DNA from: Polycladomyces abyssicola
Lineage (GTDB): Bacteria; Bacillota; Bacilli; Thermoactinomycetales; JIR-001
DNA length: 64,000 bases
Assembly (NCBI RefSeq): GCF_018326425.1
Contig: NZ_AP024601.1
Coordinates: 670,001-734,000, forward strand
Direction: 5' to 3'
A model generated the notes under the pieces. The model saw nothing but the letters and a program-made list of their open reading frames with translations. It did not search any database and was not told the origin of the DNA. Of this stretch, positions 53,138 through 61,210 are shown in pieces; the first letter of the stretch is position 1; every line of letters begins with the position of its first letter. A program made the translations under genes and the position numbers.

Positions 53138-53177
53138 AAAAGCGGGAGCCGCTCTATTATGAGTGGCTCCCGCTTTT
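53138..53177 (+). terminator. terminator of yuiA
   Basis: AAAAGCGGGAGCC (53138-53150), 14-nt loop with extra pairing, GGCTCCCGCTTTT. Followed by about 225 nt without a gene. Confidence 0.88.
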
Positions 53178-53323
53178 ATGTCCGTCCCATCATCCGTCTT
53201 GGCATCCATCACTTCTTGGTGATTTTGAAGAACTCGACTGATGAACAGGTAATTTTCGCCGCCGGGAACGATGTGTGTCGCAGTGATTTGTCAACCGCTG
53301 TTCACGGTTGTGTCGGTAAGGAA

Positions 53324-53352
53324 TTGACCGGTGTCCGTTTTTTCTGTACACT
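53324..53352 (+). promoter_or_regulatory. sigma-A promoter of yuiB
   Basis: TTGACC (53324-53329), 17-nt spacer, TACACT (53347-53352). Confidence 0.65.
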
Positions 53353-53404
53353 GATTGGGAACAAAACAAAAGGAAAAATGATTTGACGAGCGGAGGCGAT
53401 GACG

Positions 53405-53662
53405 GTGAGTCTGCCCCAGTTAATTGTGTCTGTGCCACTGTTTTTCGTGCTTTTTTTCGGAATCGGATTCATTTTAAACATGATTTTGAAAACAACCTGG
53501 TTTCCGGTGATCGCATATACAGGTTTGCTGATTTTCTTTATCGTCAGCAAAGGCGGACTGATGATCGTGGACATGATCATCATGTTCAGCGGGCTGGCCG
53601 GTGCGTTTGTCAGCGGGTGGGCGATCAAGACGCTGCGTGTCAAAGGATACCGCATGTTTTAA
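53405..53662 (+). CDS. yuiB: YuiB-like membrane protein
   Basis: An 85-residue protein with three hydrophobic segments (LIVSVPLFFVLFFGIGFILN, WFPVIAYTGLLIFFIVSKG and MIVDMIIMFSGLAGAFVSGW) and a short basic C-terminus (KTLRVKGYRMF). It matches the YuiB family in pattern and position next to yuiA. Function unknown. GTG at 53405 is 8 nt after GGAGG; ATG 53399 is too close. Confidence 0.82.
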   Translation: MSLPQLIVSVPLFFVLFFGIGFILNMILKTTWFPVIAYTGLLIFFIVSKGGLMIVDMIIMFSGLAGAFVSGWAIKTLRVKGYRMF

Positions 53663-53695
53663 CCCTCTTCCGACGAGATCGGAGGAGGTTTTTTT
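53662..53695 (+). terminator. terminator of yuiB
   Basis: ACCCTCTTCCGA, CGAGA loop, TCGGAGGAGGT with one mismatch, then seven T. It abuts the end of the opposing gene at 53694. Confidence 0.75.
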
Positions 53696-54521
53696 ATGGC
53701 TGAACGGCAATGGGGGCCAGCGGACGGTCGGGGTCCGGAGCGGTGAAACGGTCGGGATACAGAATATGCGCCAAGTGTTGAATGCCGGTTAGCAGTCGCG
53801 GGGAGGGGCGGCAGTACCAGCCCTCATCCAAAATGTGGACGCGGTCTTCCCGTGCAAACCGTTTTCCCCTGAATGCCGGTCGGTTGGTGATAAGTTGTTT
53901 GCGGATGCGGTCCGTTCGTACGCCGGTCCACACAATCAGGGTATAGTCGGGTTCCCGGGCAGCTACCGTTTCCCAGTCTGTCTGGACCGATTCCCGGTCG
54001 ACATCGCCGAAAATGTTGATCCCACCGACGATCTCGCTGACATCGGTCAGCCAGTTGCGTCCGCCTGGTGTAAATACCGGTTTGGGCCACCATTCCCAAT
54101 ACAGGCGCGGTCGGGGTTGACCCTTCGGGACGCGCTCCCGGATTTCCCGGATTCGATCCTCAAAGAGCGTTGCTGTTCTCTCTGCCGTTTCTTCTACTCC
54201 ACAAACAGATCCCACGGTTCGGATATCTCGGGGAATATCTTTGAGCGATTTCGGGTAAAGAACCAAATGGGGGATACCGGCTTGGCGGAGGCGCTCCACG
54301 TTTTTCTCCATCCCAGGGACACTGAGGGAAGCCAATACCCAATCAGGCTGGAGCGAATGTACTTTCTCCATGTCAATATCCAAATCCGGACCAAGTCGGG
54401 GCAGATGTTTGACTGATTCCGGCCAGTCGGAATAATCGTCCACACCGACGAGGCGGTCTTCCAAACCGAGGAGACAGAGGATTTCGGTATTACTGGGACA
54501 AATGGAGACAATGCGCTTCAT
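53694..54521 (-). CDS. BtuF-like cobalamin/iron-complex binding domain protein without signal peptide
   Basis: A 275-residue protein of the periplasmic binding protein (class III) fold. It opens directly with RIVSICPSNTEILCLLGLED, the first strand of BtuF-type proteins, with no signal peptide or lipobox. GVDDYSDWPESVKHLPRLG and the PGGRNWLTDVSEIVGGINIF stretch match the cobalamin-binding subgroup. Absence of export signal and of permease genes suggests a cytosolic version that may bind a corrinoid or substitute in signalling; inference. AAGGAGGGACC precedes the ATG. Confidence 0.83.
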   Translation of the reverse strand: MKRIVSICPSNTEILCLLGLEDRLVGVDDYSDWPESVKHLPRLGPDLDIDMEKVHSLQPDWVLASLSVPGMEKNVERLRQAGIPHLVLYPKSLKDIPRDIRTVGSVCGVEETAERTATLFEDRIREIRERVPKGQPRPRLYWEWWPKPVFTPGGRNWLTDVSEIVGGINIFGDVDRESVQTDWETVAAREPDYTLIVWTGVRTDRIRKQLITNRPAFRGKRFAREDRVHILDEGWYCRPSPRLLTGIQHLAHILYPDRFTAPDPDRPLAPIAVQP

Positions 54522-54602
54522 AATGGTCCCTCCTTTTCTCGATCATACCGCATCTCCCCGATTCGATCCACAGGGAACGATTTGAAAGGAGCTACTCAAC
54601 GC

Positions 54603-55181
54603 ATGGCGATGAAAACGGAAACCGTAGGCAAGAAAGTGGAACGACCCTTTCGGGAACGGCGTTTGTACTGCACGAAGGACGGACAATGGGTCACCCTCCG
54701 TCCGGCTCGGGAAAGCGACGCAGCGGAGATCACCAAACGGATGGCACGTGTCGTGAAGGAAGGTGTCTATCTGGAAGAAGATCCGGATACGATGCCGTCC
54801 GGTGTGGAGAACCAGAAGGAGATTCGCGACATCCAGAAGGACGGCGGCATGTATACCGTGGCCGAGGTGAACGGAAAGATCGCCGGCGTCGCCATTTTGA
54901 AGCGCGGATCGATGGAGATGAGCCGGCACACAGCCAAATTCCGCACTTGGCTGGCACCGGGCTTTCGTGGAATGGGACTGGGGAAAAAACTGATGGAATA
55001 TACCATTGCATGGGCCAAAGCGCACGGCTTGGAAAAAATCAATCTGGATGTGTTTTCAAACAATCAGCGGGCGATTAAGCTGTACAAAAAGTACGGTTTT
55101 CGTAAAGAGGGTCATTTGCACAAACAATATGTGCTGAAAGGTGAATATGTGGACGAAATCTACATGAGCCTGTTCATTTAA
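54603..55181 (+). CDS. GNAT family N-acetyltransferase
   Basis: A 192-residue acetyltransferase. Motif A is WLAPGFRGMGLGKKLMEYTI (the acetyl-CoA R/Q-x-x-G-x-G/A loop), followed by LDVFSNNQRAIKLYKKYGFR, typical of the RimJ/RimL-like or PhnO-like group. An N-terminal basic extension precedes the domain. The substrate is unknown. AAAGGAG lies 11 nt before the ATG; the frame from TTG 54582 covers that site. The 3' end overlaps convergent yuiD by 8 nt. Confidence 0.88.
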   Translation: MAMKTETVGKKVERPFRERRLYCTKDGQWVTLRPARESDAAEITKRMARVVKEGVYLEEDPDTMPSGVENQKEIRDIQKDGGMYTVAEVNGKIAGVAILKRGSMEMSRHTAKFRTWLAPGFRGMGLGKKLMEYTIAWAKAHGLEKINLDVFSNNQRAIKLYKKYGFRKEGHLHKQYVLKGEYVDEIYMSLFI

Positions 55182-55653
55182 ACCATAACCAATAGACGAG
55201 GAGAGAGATGAAGATACCGAACCAAGCACCGGTAAAGACTTCGATGGGCTGATGGCCCAATATTTCCTTCAATTTTACCCCCGCTTGCGGGGGATTGATT
55301 TTGTTTCGACGTATTTCTGCCAACAGTTGCGTGAAATCCTCCATCAAACGGTTCAATACCTGTGCTTGCATCCCGGCATGACGACGGACGCCGGTTGCGT
55401 CGTACATGACGATGATGGCCAAGATCGTGGTGATGGCAAAGGCTGGGGAATCCCAACCTTCCTGCAGGCCGACGGCGGTTGCGAGAGATGTGACAGCCGC
55501 CGTGTGCCCGCTGGGCATACTGCCGGTGTTGATTAACCAATTCCAATCCCAAACGCGGTGGAGGGCGTAATTCCATAAAACCTTTAAAAATTGCGCAAGA
55601 GCAATCGCAATGATGGACGCCCACAACGGGTAGTTCTCCAGGACCTGGTGCAT
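55174..55653 (-). CDS. yuiD: divergent PAP2 family protein (YuiD)
   Basis: A 159-residue membrane protein of the DUF212 family, divergent acid phosphatase (PAP2-like). SGHTAAVTSLATAVGL is the Ser-Gly-His motif; FAITTILAIIVMYDATGVRR and GHQPIEVFTGAWFGIFISLL are family-typical, with about four helices. Substrate probably a membrane phospholipid or undecaprenyl phosphate; unproven. ATG 55653 (after AAAGGATG) agrees with the B. subtilis length. Confidence 0.9.
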   Translation of the reverse strand: MHQVLENYPLWASIIAIALAQFLKVLWNYALHRVWDWNWLINTGSMPSGHTAAVTSLATAVGLQEGWDSPAFAITTILAIIVMYDATGVRRHAGMQAQVLNRLMEDFTQLLAEIRRNKINPPQAGVKLKEILGHQPIEVFTGAWFGIFISLLVYWLWFK

Positions 55654-55763
55654 GGCCGCTGTCATCCTTTCATTCGTCCTCTACGATATCTGTTGTTCCA
55701 ACTTTACACCCATGATATACCGAGATGGTTCGGTTGTCATTCCCAATCCGGTAAATATGATAG

Positions 55764-55793
55764 TTGACGAAATTACGAACATTTTTATATGAT
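55764..55793 (+). promoter_or_regulatory. promoter of the lacI-family gene
   Basis: TTGACG (55764-55769), 18-nt spacer, TATGAT (55788-55793), directly followed by the operator at 55799. Confidence 0.65.
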
Positions 55794-55798
55794 GATGC

Positions 55799-55812
55799 TG
55801 AAAACGTTTTCA
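55799..55812 (+). promoter_or_regulatory. cre-like palindromic operator
   Basis: TGAAAACGTTTTCA, a perfect palindrome with the central CG typical of LacI/CcpA-family operators, overlapping the expected transcription start of the regulator gene. It suggests autoregulation or CcpA control. Confidence 0.75.
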
Positions 55813-55826
55813 TCGGAGGAAACAAC

Positions 55827-56834
55827 ATGTCCGTGACCATTAAAGATATCGCCAAAAGGGCGGGGGTATCGATCACAACCGTGTCGAGAGCGCTGAACGG
55901 TTATCCCGACATCCACCCTCGCACGCGGGAGCGGGTGTTGCGCATCGCTGATGAGATGAACTTTCGTCCGAATGCAGTGGCCCGCAGTTTAGTGATGAAA
56001 AAATCCAAAACCATTGGTTTGATTATTTCTGAATTGACGTGTTCTTCTTCCAGTCATCATTTCATTTTTGACATTATTCGCGGCGTGCATGATCAAGCGG
56101 TATTGATGGGATACGATGTGATTCTGTCTGCGACCAGCCCGTACCAACAGCAGGAGATCTCTTATATGGAACTGTGCACCCGTCGTCAATTGGACGGCGT
56201 ATTGTTAATGGGTGTCCGAACCGATGACCGATATTTGCAGGAAGTGTTGGATGCTTCGGTGCCTTGCGTGCTGATCGACGTTCCGCTGGTTTCAAAAACA
56301 TGCGGACACGTGATGGTGGACAACGTTCGAGGGGCTCGTATGGCTGTGCAGCATTTGGTGGATCTCGGGCACCGCCGCATCGGCATGATTAACGGTCACC
56401 GGCAGGCCTACGTCAGTTTTGACCGGCTGAAGGGGTATCGTCAGGCATTGGAGGAAAACGGACTGACCTTTGATCCGGATCAGGTGTTTGATGGCGATTT
56501 TAAGGAAGACGCTGGCATTGAGGGAGTGAGTCGGTTGCTGGATCGCTTCCCCGACATGACCGCGCTGTTTTGCGCCAGTGACATGATAGCAGTCGGAGCG
56601 ATCCGGGCACTTCACCAATGGGGAAAACGTGTGCCGGAGGATGTGGCCGTGGTCGGATATGACGACATCGATCTGGTGCGGTATACCCATCCGCCGTTGA
56701 CGACCGTTCACCAGCCCCGCTATCAAATGGGGACAAAAGCGGCGGAATTATTGGTTCGCCTGTTGTCTGGTGGAGAAGGAGAAGCTGTGGTATTGGAACC
56801 GCAGTTGATGGTTCGGGAAAGCACCATCAGGTGA
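55827..56834 (+). CDS. LacI family transcriptional regulator
   Basis: A 335-residue repressor. The HTH is at residues 4-24 (TIKDIAKRAGVSITTVSRAL) with the hinge helix RPNAVARSLVMKKSK, then a ligand-binding domain (LIDVPLVSKTCGHVMVDNVR, CASDMIAVGAIRALHQWGKR, VVGYDDIDLVRYTHPPLTTV). The likely effector is a sugar or nucleoside, unknown. No sugar transport or catabolic gene adjoins, so its regulon is elsewhere; it probably binds its own operator. GGAGG lies 10 nt before the ATG at 55827. Confidence 0.93.
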   Translation: MSVTIKDIAKRAGVSITTVSRALNGYPDIHPRTRERVLRIADEMNFRPNAVARSLVMKKSKTIGLIISELTCSSSSHHFIFDIIRGVHDQAVLMGYDVILSATSPYQQQEISYMELCTRRQLDGVLLMGVRTDDRYLQEVLDASVPCVLIDVPLVSKTCGHVMVDNVRGARMAVQHLVDLGHRRIGMINGHRQAYVSFDRLKGYRQALEENGLTFDPDQVFDGDFKEDAGIEGVSRLLDRFPDMTALFCASDMIAVGAIRALHQWGKRVPEDVAVVGYDDIDLVRYTHPPLTTVHQPRYQMGTKAAELLVRLLSGGEGEAVVLEPQLMVRESTIR

Positions 56835-56961
56835 GGCAGAAATGAGAAAAAAGCATTGTTTAACCGATTCGATCACAGGCATCGGTGGGTTGAAAACAGA
56901 GGGCAGGGAGGGGGAAAGTTCCATTTGTACCGAATCTCCTTCCCCCTTGCAAACCGGTGGC

Positions 56962-57597
56962 TCATTGACTTTTTCTTGAGGCTACCGGCTTCGCGGTTGT
57001 GAGGTAGTTGAAAGTGGTCCAAGCTTGATTAAAGGCCATGGTTTGATCATTCAACTGCTGGGTCAGTTGTTCGTACCGGTCGCTAAGAGTGCTGTCTGGT
57101 CCTTGTACCGGCCGTTTTCCCTGCTGCAATTGGGCGAAGTACGCTTTTTCCTGCTGAAGAAGCCGTTGAATGAGGTTGACGGCTTGAATCCGCAGTTTCA
57201 GTCGGGTATCCCATAATGTGGTCACTTTGCGTGCCCAAGCGCGGGGTTCCTTTCTGTCGATATCAGCCGCCAAGCGTTTGATTTCCGGCAACTTTTCCCA
57301 TGCCCTCTGGTTGATCTTTGCCGCCTGCTGCATCAAATGAGATTGACGGTCGATCAGATTCAACACAGCGATGGCTTTCTTGACATTTGGTTTGTTGGTT
57401 CCGGTGAGCGCATCTTCCAGTTGATTTTGCTGTTGTTGCAGGTGTTGGAACTGTTTCATCAAGGATAGATACGCAGCGTCTTGTTGTACGAGGGGATTCA
57501 TCTCATTGACAAGGCGGCTTGCTGCATAATAGTCGGCAAAGGTGGAGCACCCTGTCAGCATCAGCGTCGCACACCACGCAATCCACCACTTTCGCAC
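56962..57597 (-). CDS. lipoprotein, coiled-coil, unknown function
   Basis: A 211-residue lipoprotein with lipobox LMLTGC after a short signal (MRKWWIAWCATLMLTGCS). The mature part is largely helical and Gln-rich (LMKQFQHLQQQQNQLEDAL, RYEQLTQQLNDQTMAFNQAW), similar in style to YkyA-like putative cell-wall lipoproteins but without a confident family. GTG start with AGAGGGATAAG upstream. The gap from 57598 to the riboswitch promoter holds no gene. Confidence 0.72.
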   Translation of the reverse strand: MRKWWIAWCATLMLTGCSTFADYYAASRLVNEMNPLVQQDAAYLSLMKQFQHLQQQQNQLEDALTGTNKPNVKKAIAVLNLIDRQSHLMQQAAKINQRAWEKLPEIKRLAADIDRKEPRAWARKVTTLWDTRLKLRIQAVNLIQRLLQQEKAYFAQLQQGKRPVQGPDSTLSDRYEQLTQQLNDQTMAFNQAWTTFNYLTTAKPVASRKSQ

Positions 57598-57801
57598 CTT
57601 ATCCCTCTCTCTCCAATGGCCTTTCTGACTTTGTCATTATAAACAAATTCGTAGAAACGTGGGAAGTCATGTATTCCCATCCGCACCAGATGTGAGGGGA
57701 AATCCTGACGGTTGTCGAGGAATTGTACGGAACTTGGGAATGAGAGCCGGTATTGGAATCAGAAAGGGGATCTGTATCTAGAAAAAAAACTTGTTTGACC
57801 A

Positions 57802-57831
57802 TTGACCATGTCATAGGGTTCTCTATATAAT
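57802..57831 (+). promoter_or_regulatory. promoter of the Mn riboswitch-terC unit
   Basis: TTGACC (57802-57807), 18-nt spacer, TATAAT (57826-57831), starting transcription just before the riboswitch. Confidence 0.75.
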
Positions 57832-57837
57832 GGAGTT

Positions 57838-57950
57838 AAAGGGGAGTAGCTGGAACGGCAAAGTCGTCATTACGGGACGTATGTCCCCGGCTTTGTCGGC
57901 AACGGTAACGTTGTGAGCGAGACCTTTACCTGACGGGTAAAGGTCTTTTT
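57838..57950 (+). ncRNA. yybP-ykoY (Mn2+) riboswitch
   Basis: Manganese-sensing riboswitch. The conserved 5' strand GGGGAGTAGC (57841-57850) pairs near the 3' strand with GAGCGAGACC (57915-57924), the arms holding GGGACGTATGTCCCC and CCGGCTTTGTCGG. Known family members activate Mn2+ exporters of the TerC and MntP groups when Mn2+ is bound. Here the 3' end of the aptamer merges into the terminator arm GACCTTTACC, so Mn2+ binding should block termination. The next gene is a TerC-family protein. Confidence 0.9.
57921..57950 (+). terminator. riboswitch expression-platform terminator
   Basis: GACCTTTACC (57921-57930) and GGTAAAGGTC (57936-57945), then five T. Its 5' arm overlaps the aptamer's 3' strand. 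Confidence 0.88.
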
Positions 57951-57954
57951 ATAT

Positions 57955-57990
57955 GCGACCTTTACCCGCCCGGGTGAAGGTCGCTTTACT
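57955..57990 (+). terminator. second, near-duplicate terminator behind the riboswitch
   Basis: GCGACCTTTACCC, GCCC loop, GGGTGAAGGTCGC (57972-57984), then TTTACTTTTTC. Its arm repeats GACCTTTACC of the first terminator, so the aptamer could compete with both. Confidence 0.75.
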
Positions 57991-58064
57991 TTTTCGGCGC
58001 CGAAAGGGGGGGCCTTCATGAAATACGGATGAATCGCGGTTCACGGGGAAAGGAGTGCGTGAAA

Positions 58065-58097
58065 ATGCGCGATGGCGTTCGAATTCCGCCGTTTTGA
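58065..58097 (+). CDS. possible 10-residue leader peptide in the terC leader
   Basis: ATG at 58065, encoding MRDGVRIPPF and stop, is preceded by GGAAAGGAGTG at ideal spacing. AAGGAGTGCG (58050-58059) is partly complementary to CGCACTCCCC at 58122, so the site could be sequestered. A second mini-frame (MKENIQR, 58147-58170) ends just before the terC ribosome site. Translation is unproven. Confidence 0.3.
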   Translation: MRDGVRIPPF

Positions 58098-58184
58098 GCG
58101 TCTGCGTAAATCGTATTTCCGCACTCCCCTTGATTGAAAGGATCTGATGAAAGAGAACATCCAACGTTGAGGGAGGGGGACATC

Positions 58185-58874
58185 ATGGAATTTGTATCCG
58201 CACTGTTGGCCATCATCATGATTGATTTATTGTTGGCGGGGGACAATGCGTTGGTGATCGGACTGGCTGCACGCCAATTGCCGAAAGATCAACAGAAAAA
58301 AGCGATATTCTGGGGAACGTTCGGTGCGATCGGTATTCGCTCCTTGGCAACGTTGTTGGTGGTGTGGCTGCTGAAGATACCGGGACTGATGCTGGTCGGC
58401 GGATTGTTGCTCGTATGGATCGCATTCAAATTGCTGGTGGAAGAAAAAGAGGAGCATCACATTCAAGCGGAGTCCAGTTTGTGGAATGCGATTCGTACCA
58501 TCGTGATCGCTGATGCCGCCATGGGATTGGACAATGTACTGGCGGTAGCCGGAGTGGCGCACGGCAGTTTCCTGCTCGTGATTCTGGGACTCCTACTGAG
58601 CGTCCCAATCATGATTTGGGGGAGTTCTCTCATCATCAAATGGATCGATCGTTTTCCCGTGATTGTGTATATCGGTTCCGGGGTGATCGCTTGGACGGCA
58701 GGGTCCATGCTGATGGAAGAACCGCTTATCCGGAGTTGGTTGGAGGACATGGAGTGGTTGAAATGGGTGGTCAGCCTGTTGGTCACGACGGGTGTAATCG
58801 CTCTGGGGTATTGGAAAAACAAGCAAAAAAATCCAAAAAGCCACACGCAGGAGGAGCAGCAAGTGGGGGCTTGA
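58185..58874 (+). CDS. TerC family membrane protein, probable Mn2+ exporter (YjbE/YkoY type)
   Basis: A 229-residue integral membrane protein with about seven helices. The TerC signature aspartates are in DLLLAGDNALVIGLAA (residues 13-28) and IVIADAAMGLDNVLAVAG, the paired negative residues thought to bind Mn2+. Family members export Mn2+ and help load secreted Mn enzymes. Control by the yybP-ykoY riboswitch supports this role. A 200-nt leader with tandem terminators precedes it. GGGAGGGGG lies before the ATG at 58185; the frame from 58134 is not used. Confidence 0.92.
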   Translation: MEFVSALLAIIMIDLLLAGDNALVIGLAARQLPKDQQKKAIFWGTFGAIGIRSLATLLVVWLLKIPGLMLVGGLLLVWIAFKLLVEEKEEHHIQAESSLWNAIRTIVIADAAMGLDNVLAVAGVAHGSFLLVILGLLLSVPIMIWGSSLIIKWIDRFPVIVYIGSGVIAWTAGSMLMEEPLIRSWLEDMEWLKWVVSLLVTTGVIALGYWKNKQKNPKSHTQEEQQVGA

Positions 58875-58888
58875 CCGAGGAACATGAT

Positions 58889-58923
58889 AAACGGGAGCCG
58901 TTACTATGCGGCTCCCGTTGTTC
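58889..58923. terminator. terminator between terC and the DinB gene
   Basis: AACGGGAGCCG, 8-nt loop, CGGCTCCCGTT, followed by GTTCTT on the plus strand. Confidence 0.8.
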
Positions 58924-58924
58924 T

Positions 58925-59416
58925 TCAGGTCAAGCCTTGTTCTCGCTCCATCAGTTTTCTGCCGATCACGTTGGCTGACGGCGGAGTCAGATTCAATTCC
59001 CGCGCCCAGACGGAAAGTTGGCCGACATGGTGGATTTCGTGAGCGATGACGTGCCGCAGGATTTCTCCGTGAGTAAATGTGGACAGTTGCCCGCTCCGTC
59101 CTGTGATCTGCAAGGTGCGGGTTTCCATTTCATTCGACCACATCTGTAGAAAACGTTCCACTTCAGGCCGAAAGGATTCGGACAAACGTTTGACGGATGC
59201 GAGTGTGGCATGCTGTTCAAACGTTTCCTCAAAATCCGGTTTTCCCTGAAGAAAGAGGATCCAACTGTATTCCACATCCACGATGTGAAACAAGGTGCGC
59301 AGGATACAGCCCAACCCGCCGGTACGCGGACGCATCAATTCCTCATGAGGCAAAGTATCGCACAGTTGAAACCATTCGTCCCGAACCTGCCAGTTGTATC
59401 GAAACAAAGTGTACAC
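58925..59416 (-). CDS. DinB family metal-dependent protein
   Basis: A 163-residue four-helix protein of the DinB/YfiT fold. The metal-binding histidines are visible in TLFHIVDVEYSWILFLQG and LRHVIAHEIHHVGQLSVWAR (H-x3-H). Family members include bacillithiol- or mycothiol-dependent transferases. The substrate is unknown. GTG 59416 has AGGGAG 8 nt upstream; GTG 59425 is an alternative. Confidence 0.88.
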   Translation of the reverse strand: MYTLFRYNWQVRDEWFQLCDTLPHEELMRPRTGGLGCILRTLFHIVDVEYSWILFLQGKPDFEETFEQHATLASVKRLSESFRPEVERFLQMWSNEMETRTLQITGRSGQLSTFTHGEILRHVIAHEIHHVGQLSVWARELNLTPPSANVIGRKLMEREQGLT

Positions 59417-59576
59417 TGTATTCACTCCCTGTAGGTGGTTGTGGAGAGAGGACCGTATGGGATGTTCTCCAAGTCACCGTTTTCTCCTGCCTGTATTGGC
59501 CCGAAACATATTGACAATTCGAAATCGTATTCATTAAGATGGAAATTCCAATGGTCCGTTAAAACAAGAGGAGGAT

Positions 59577-61016
59577 ATGATGACGGAGTTCATTCGAGAT
59601 CACGGAAGCAACCACAAGGAAGTGCGCTTACCTCACGGACAATTGCATGTGTTTGCCAACGACGAAGTTTTTTCCGCCTTGGATCACAAGGTGTATCAAA
59701 TGGCAGACAACAATCTGCGGATCCCGCGCAATGTGTACATGAGCTATACACCGGATGCGCATGTAGGCATCGGCACATGTATCGGGACGACCGCCGTCTG
59801 GGATTTGAAAGACGGTTTTGTTTCCCCGTCCATCGTCGGTTCGGACATTGGATGCGGGATGCGGGTACATCTCACCCCACTGCGAAAGGAAGATATTCAG
59901 GATAAACAATTGCGGCGCGAGATCATCGAGGCGATCGAGCGCTACGTACCGACCAACGAACGCGCCTCGTCGCAATACAAGGACATCCGCTTGGAAGATG
60001 TGGTGACGGAAGGGCTGTACGGGCTTCCCAAACGGTATGTGCCTGATGCCTATACCCCCAAGAAAACCCGTTCGTTCACCCATGTGGAACATGCCAAGTT
60101 TTCTTTCAACACCGATTATCTCGATGAGATTCCGGACAAAATGTGGGCGCGTGCGTGGGGACAACTGGGTACTCTGGGCGGAGGGAACCATTTCATCGAG
60201 ATCCAGAGTGTGATCATCCAGGAAGAGAACCGTCACATCGCCGAAAAGTGGGGATTGTTCGACGGTCAGGTGGTGGTCATGATCCATTCGGGTTCCCGGG
60301 CATGGGGCGGCATGCTGGGGCCTCGTTATACGCGGGATTTCAAAAAGGCGATGGAGCTGTGGGGTGTAGGAACCCCCGACCCCAACCTGGTGTATGCGCC
60401 CATCAATACGGAACAGGGACAACGATATCTTAATCTGATGTACTCCGCGCTCAACTACGCAGTGACCAATCGGCACATGATCGCATACGGGGTGCGCGAA
60501 GGATTGAAAGACGTATTCGGTTCCGAATTCGAAATGCCCGTCCTGTACGACCTCATGCACAATTATGCACTGAAGGAGCCGCATCGTAACCGAGGGATGC
60601 TCGTCCACCGCAAGGGAACCACTCGTGCGCTGCCACCCGGTCATCCGCTCAATTCCCCGGCGTATAAGGAGACCGGCCACCCCGCACTGATCCCCGGTTC
60701 GATGGGCACTTCCTCCTATATCATGGTGGGGAAAAAGGAAGGCGAGAAAAACTTCTATTCCATCTGCCATGGAGCGGGAAGGGTCCGTTCACGAAGGGCC
60801 ACCAAGGAAACGGTCACGGTGGATCAGTTTTCCCAGTCCCTGAAAGTGGGTACGGAGGATGAGATTTTGGTCAACCAACGTACGCTGGCCTCCATTTTGG
60901 ACGAATGTCCGCAAGCATACAAGGATGTGGACCAGATCATCGATTCCGTTGTTGGGGCCAATCTGGCTTCCGTCGTTGCCCAATGCCGCCCGATGGCAGT
61001 CGTAAAAGGTGTTTGA
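59577..61016 (+). CDS. rtcB: RtcB family RNA ligase
   Basis: A 479-residue RtcB-type ligase that joins 2',3'-cyclic phosphate (via 3'-phosphate) and 5'-hydroxyl RNA ends with GTP and Mn2+. Metal ligands are in GSDIGCGMRVHL (Asp, Cys), LGTLGGGNHFIEIQ and VMIHSGSRAWG. The guanylylated histidine is in CHGAGRVRSR, and PGSMGTSSYIMVG is conserved. No archease gene adjoins it. RtcB is uncommon in B. subtilis-type genomes but frequent in other Bacillota. GAGGAGG precedes the double ATG. Confidence 0.94.
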   Translation: MMTEFIRDHGSNHKEVRLPHGQLHVFANDEVFSALDHKVYQMADNNLRIPRNVYMSYTPDAHVGIGTCIGTTAVWDLKDGFVSPSIVGSDIGCGMRVHLTPLRKEDIQDKQLRREIIEAIERYVPTNERASSQYKDIRLEDVVTEGLYGLPKRYVPDAYTPKKTRSFTHVEHAKFSFNTDYLDEIPDKMWARAWGQLGTLGGGNHFIEIQSVIIQEENRHIAEKWGLFDGQVVVMIHSGSRAWGGMLGPRYTRDFKKAMELWGVGTPDPNLVYAPINTEQGQRYLNLMYSALNYAVTNRHMIAYGVREGLKDVFGSEFEMPVLYDLMHNYALKEPHRNRGMLVHRKGTTRALPPGHPLNSPAYKETGHPALIPGSMGTSSYIMVGKKEGEKNFYSICHGAGRVRSRRATKETVTVDQFSQSLKVGTEDEILVNQRTLASILDECPQAYKDVDQIIDSVVGANLASVVAQCRPMAVVKGV

Positions 61017-61086
61017 GAGCGAGCCGAGAAAGCGATACATGCGATATTGATCAGATACGGCTCAATCTTAAACACAGACATCCTAT

Positions 61087-61125
61087 AAAAGTTCCCGAAC
61101 CAGGCAAGGTTTCGGGAACTTTTTC
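61087..61125 (+). terminator. terminator of rtcB
   Basis: AAAAGTTCCCGAA (61087-61099), 11-nt loop, TTCGGGAACTTTTT. Confidence 0.9.
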
Positions 61126-61210
61126 ATACTGCAAAAGGCCTATTTTTTGGGAAGAAAAGTTTCATCATTCAGAAAAAAGGTTACGTAAATAGAAAAAAGG
61201 AGTGTGGTGC

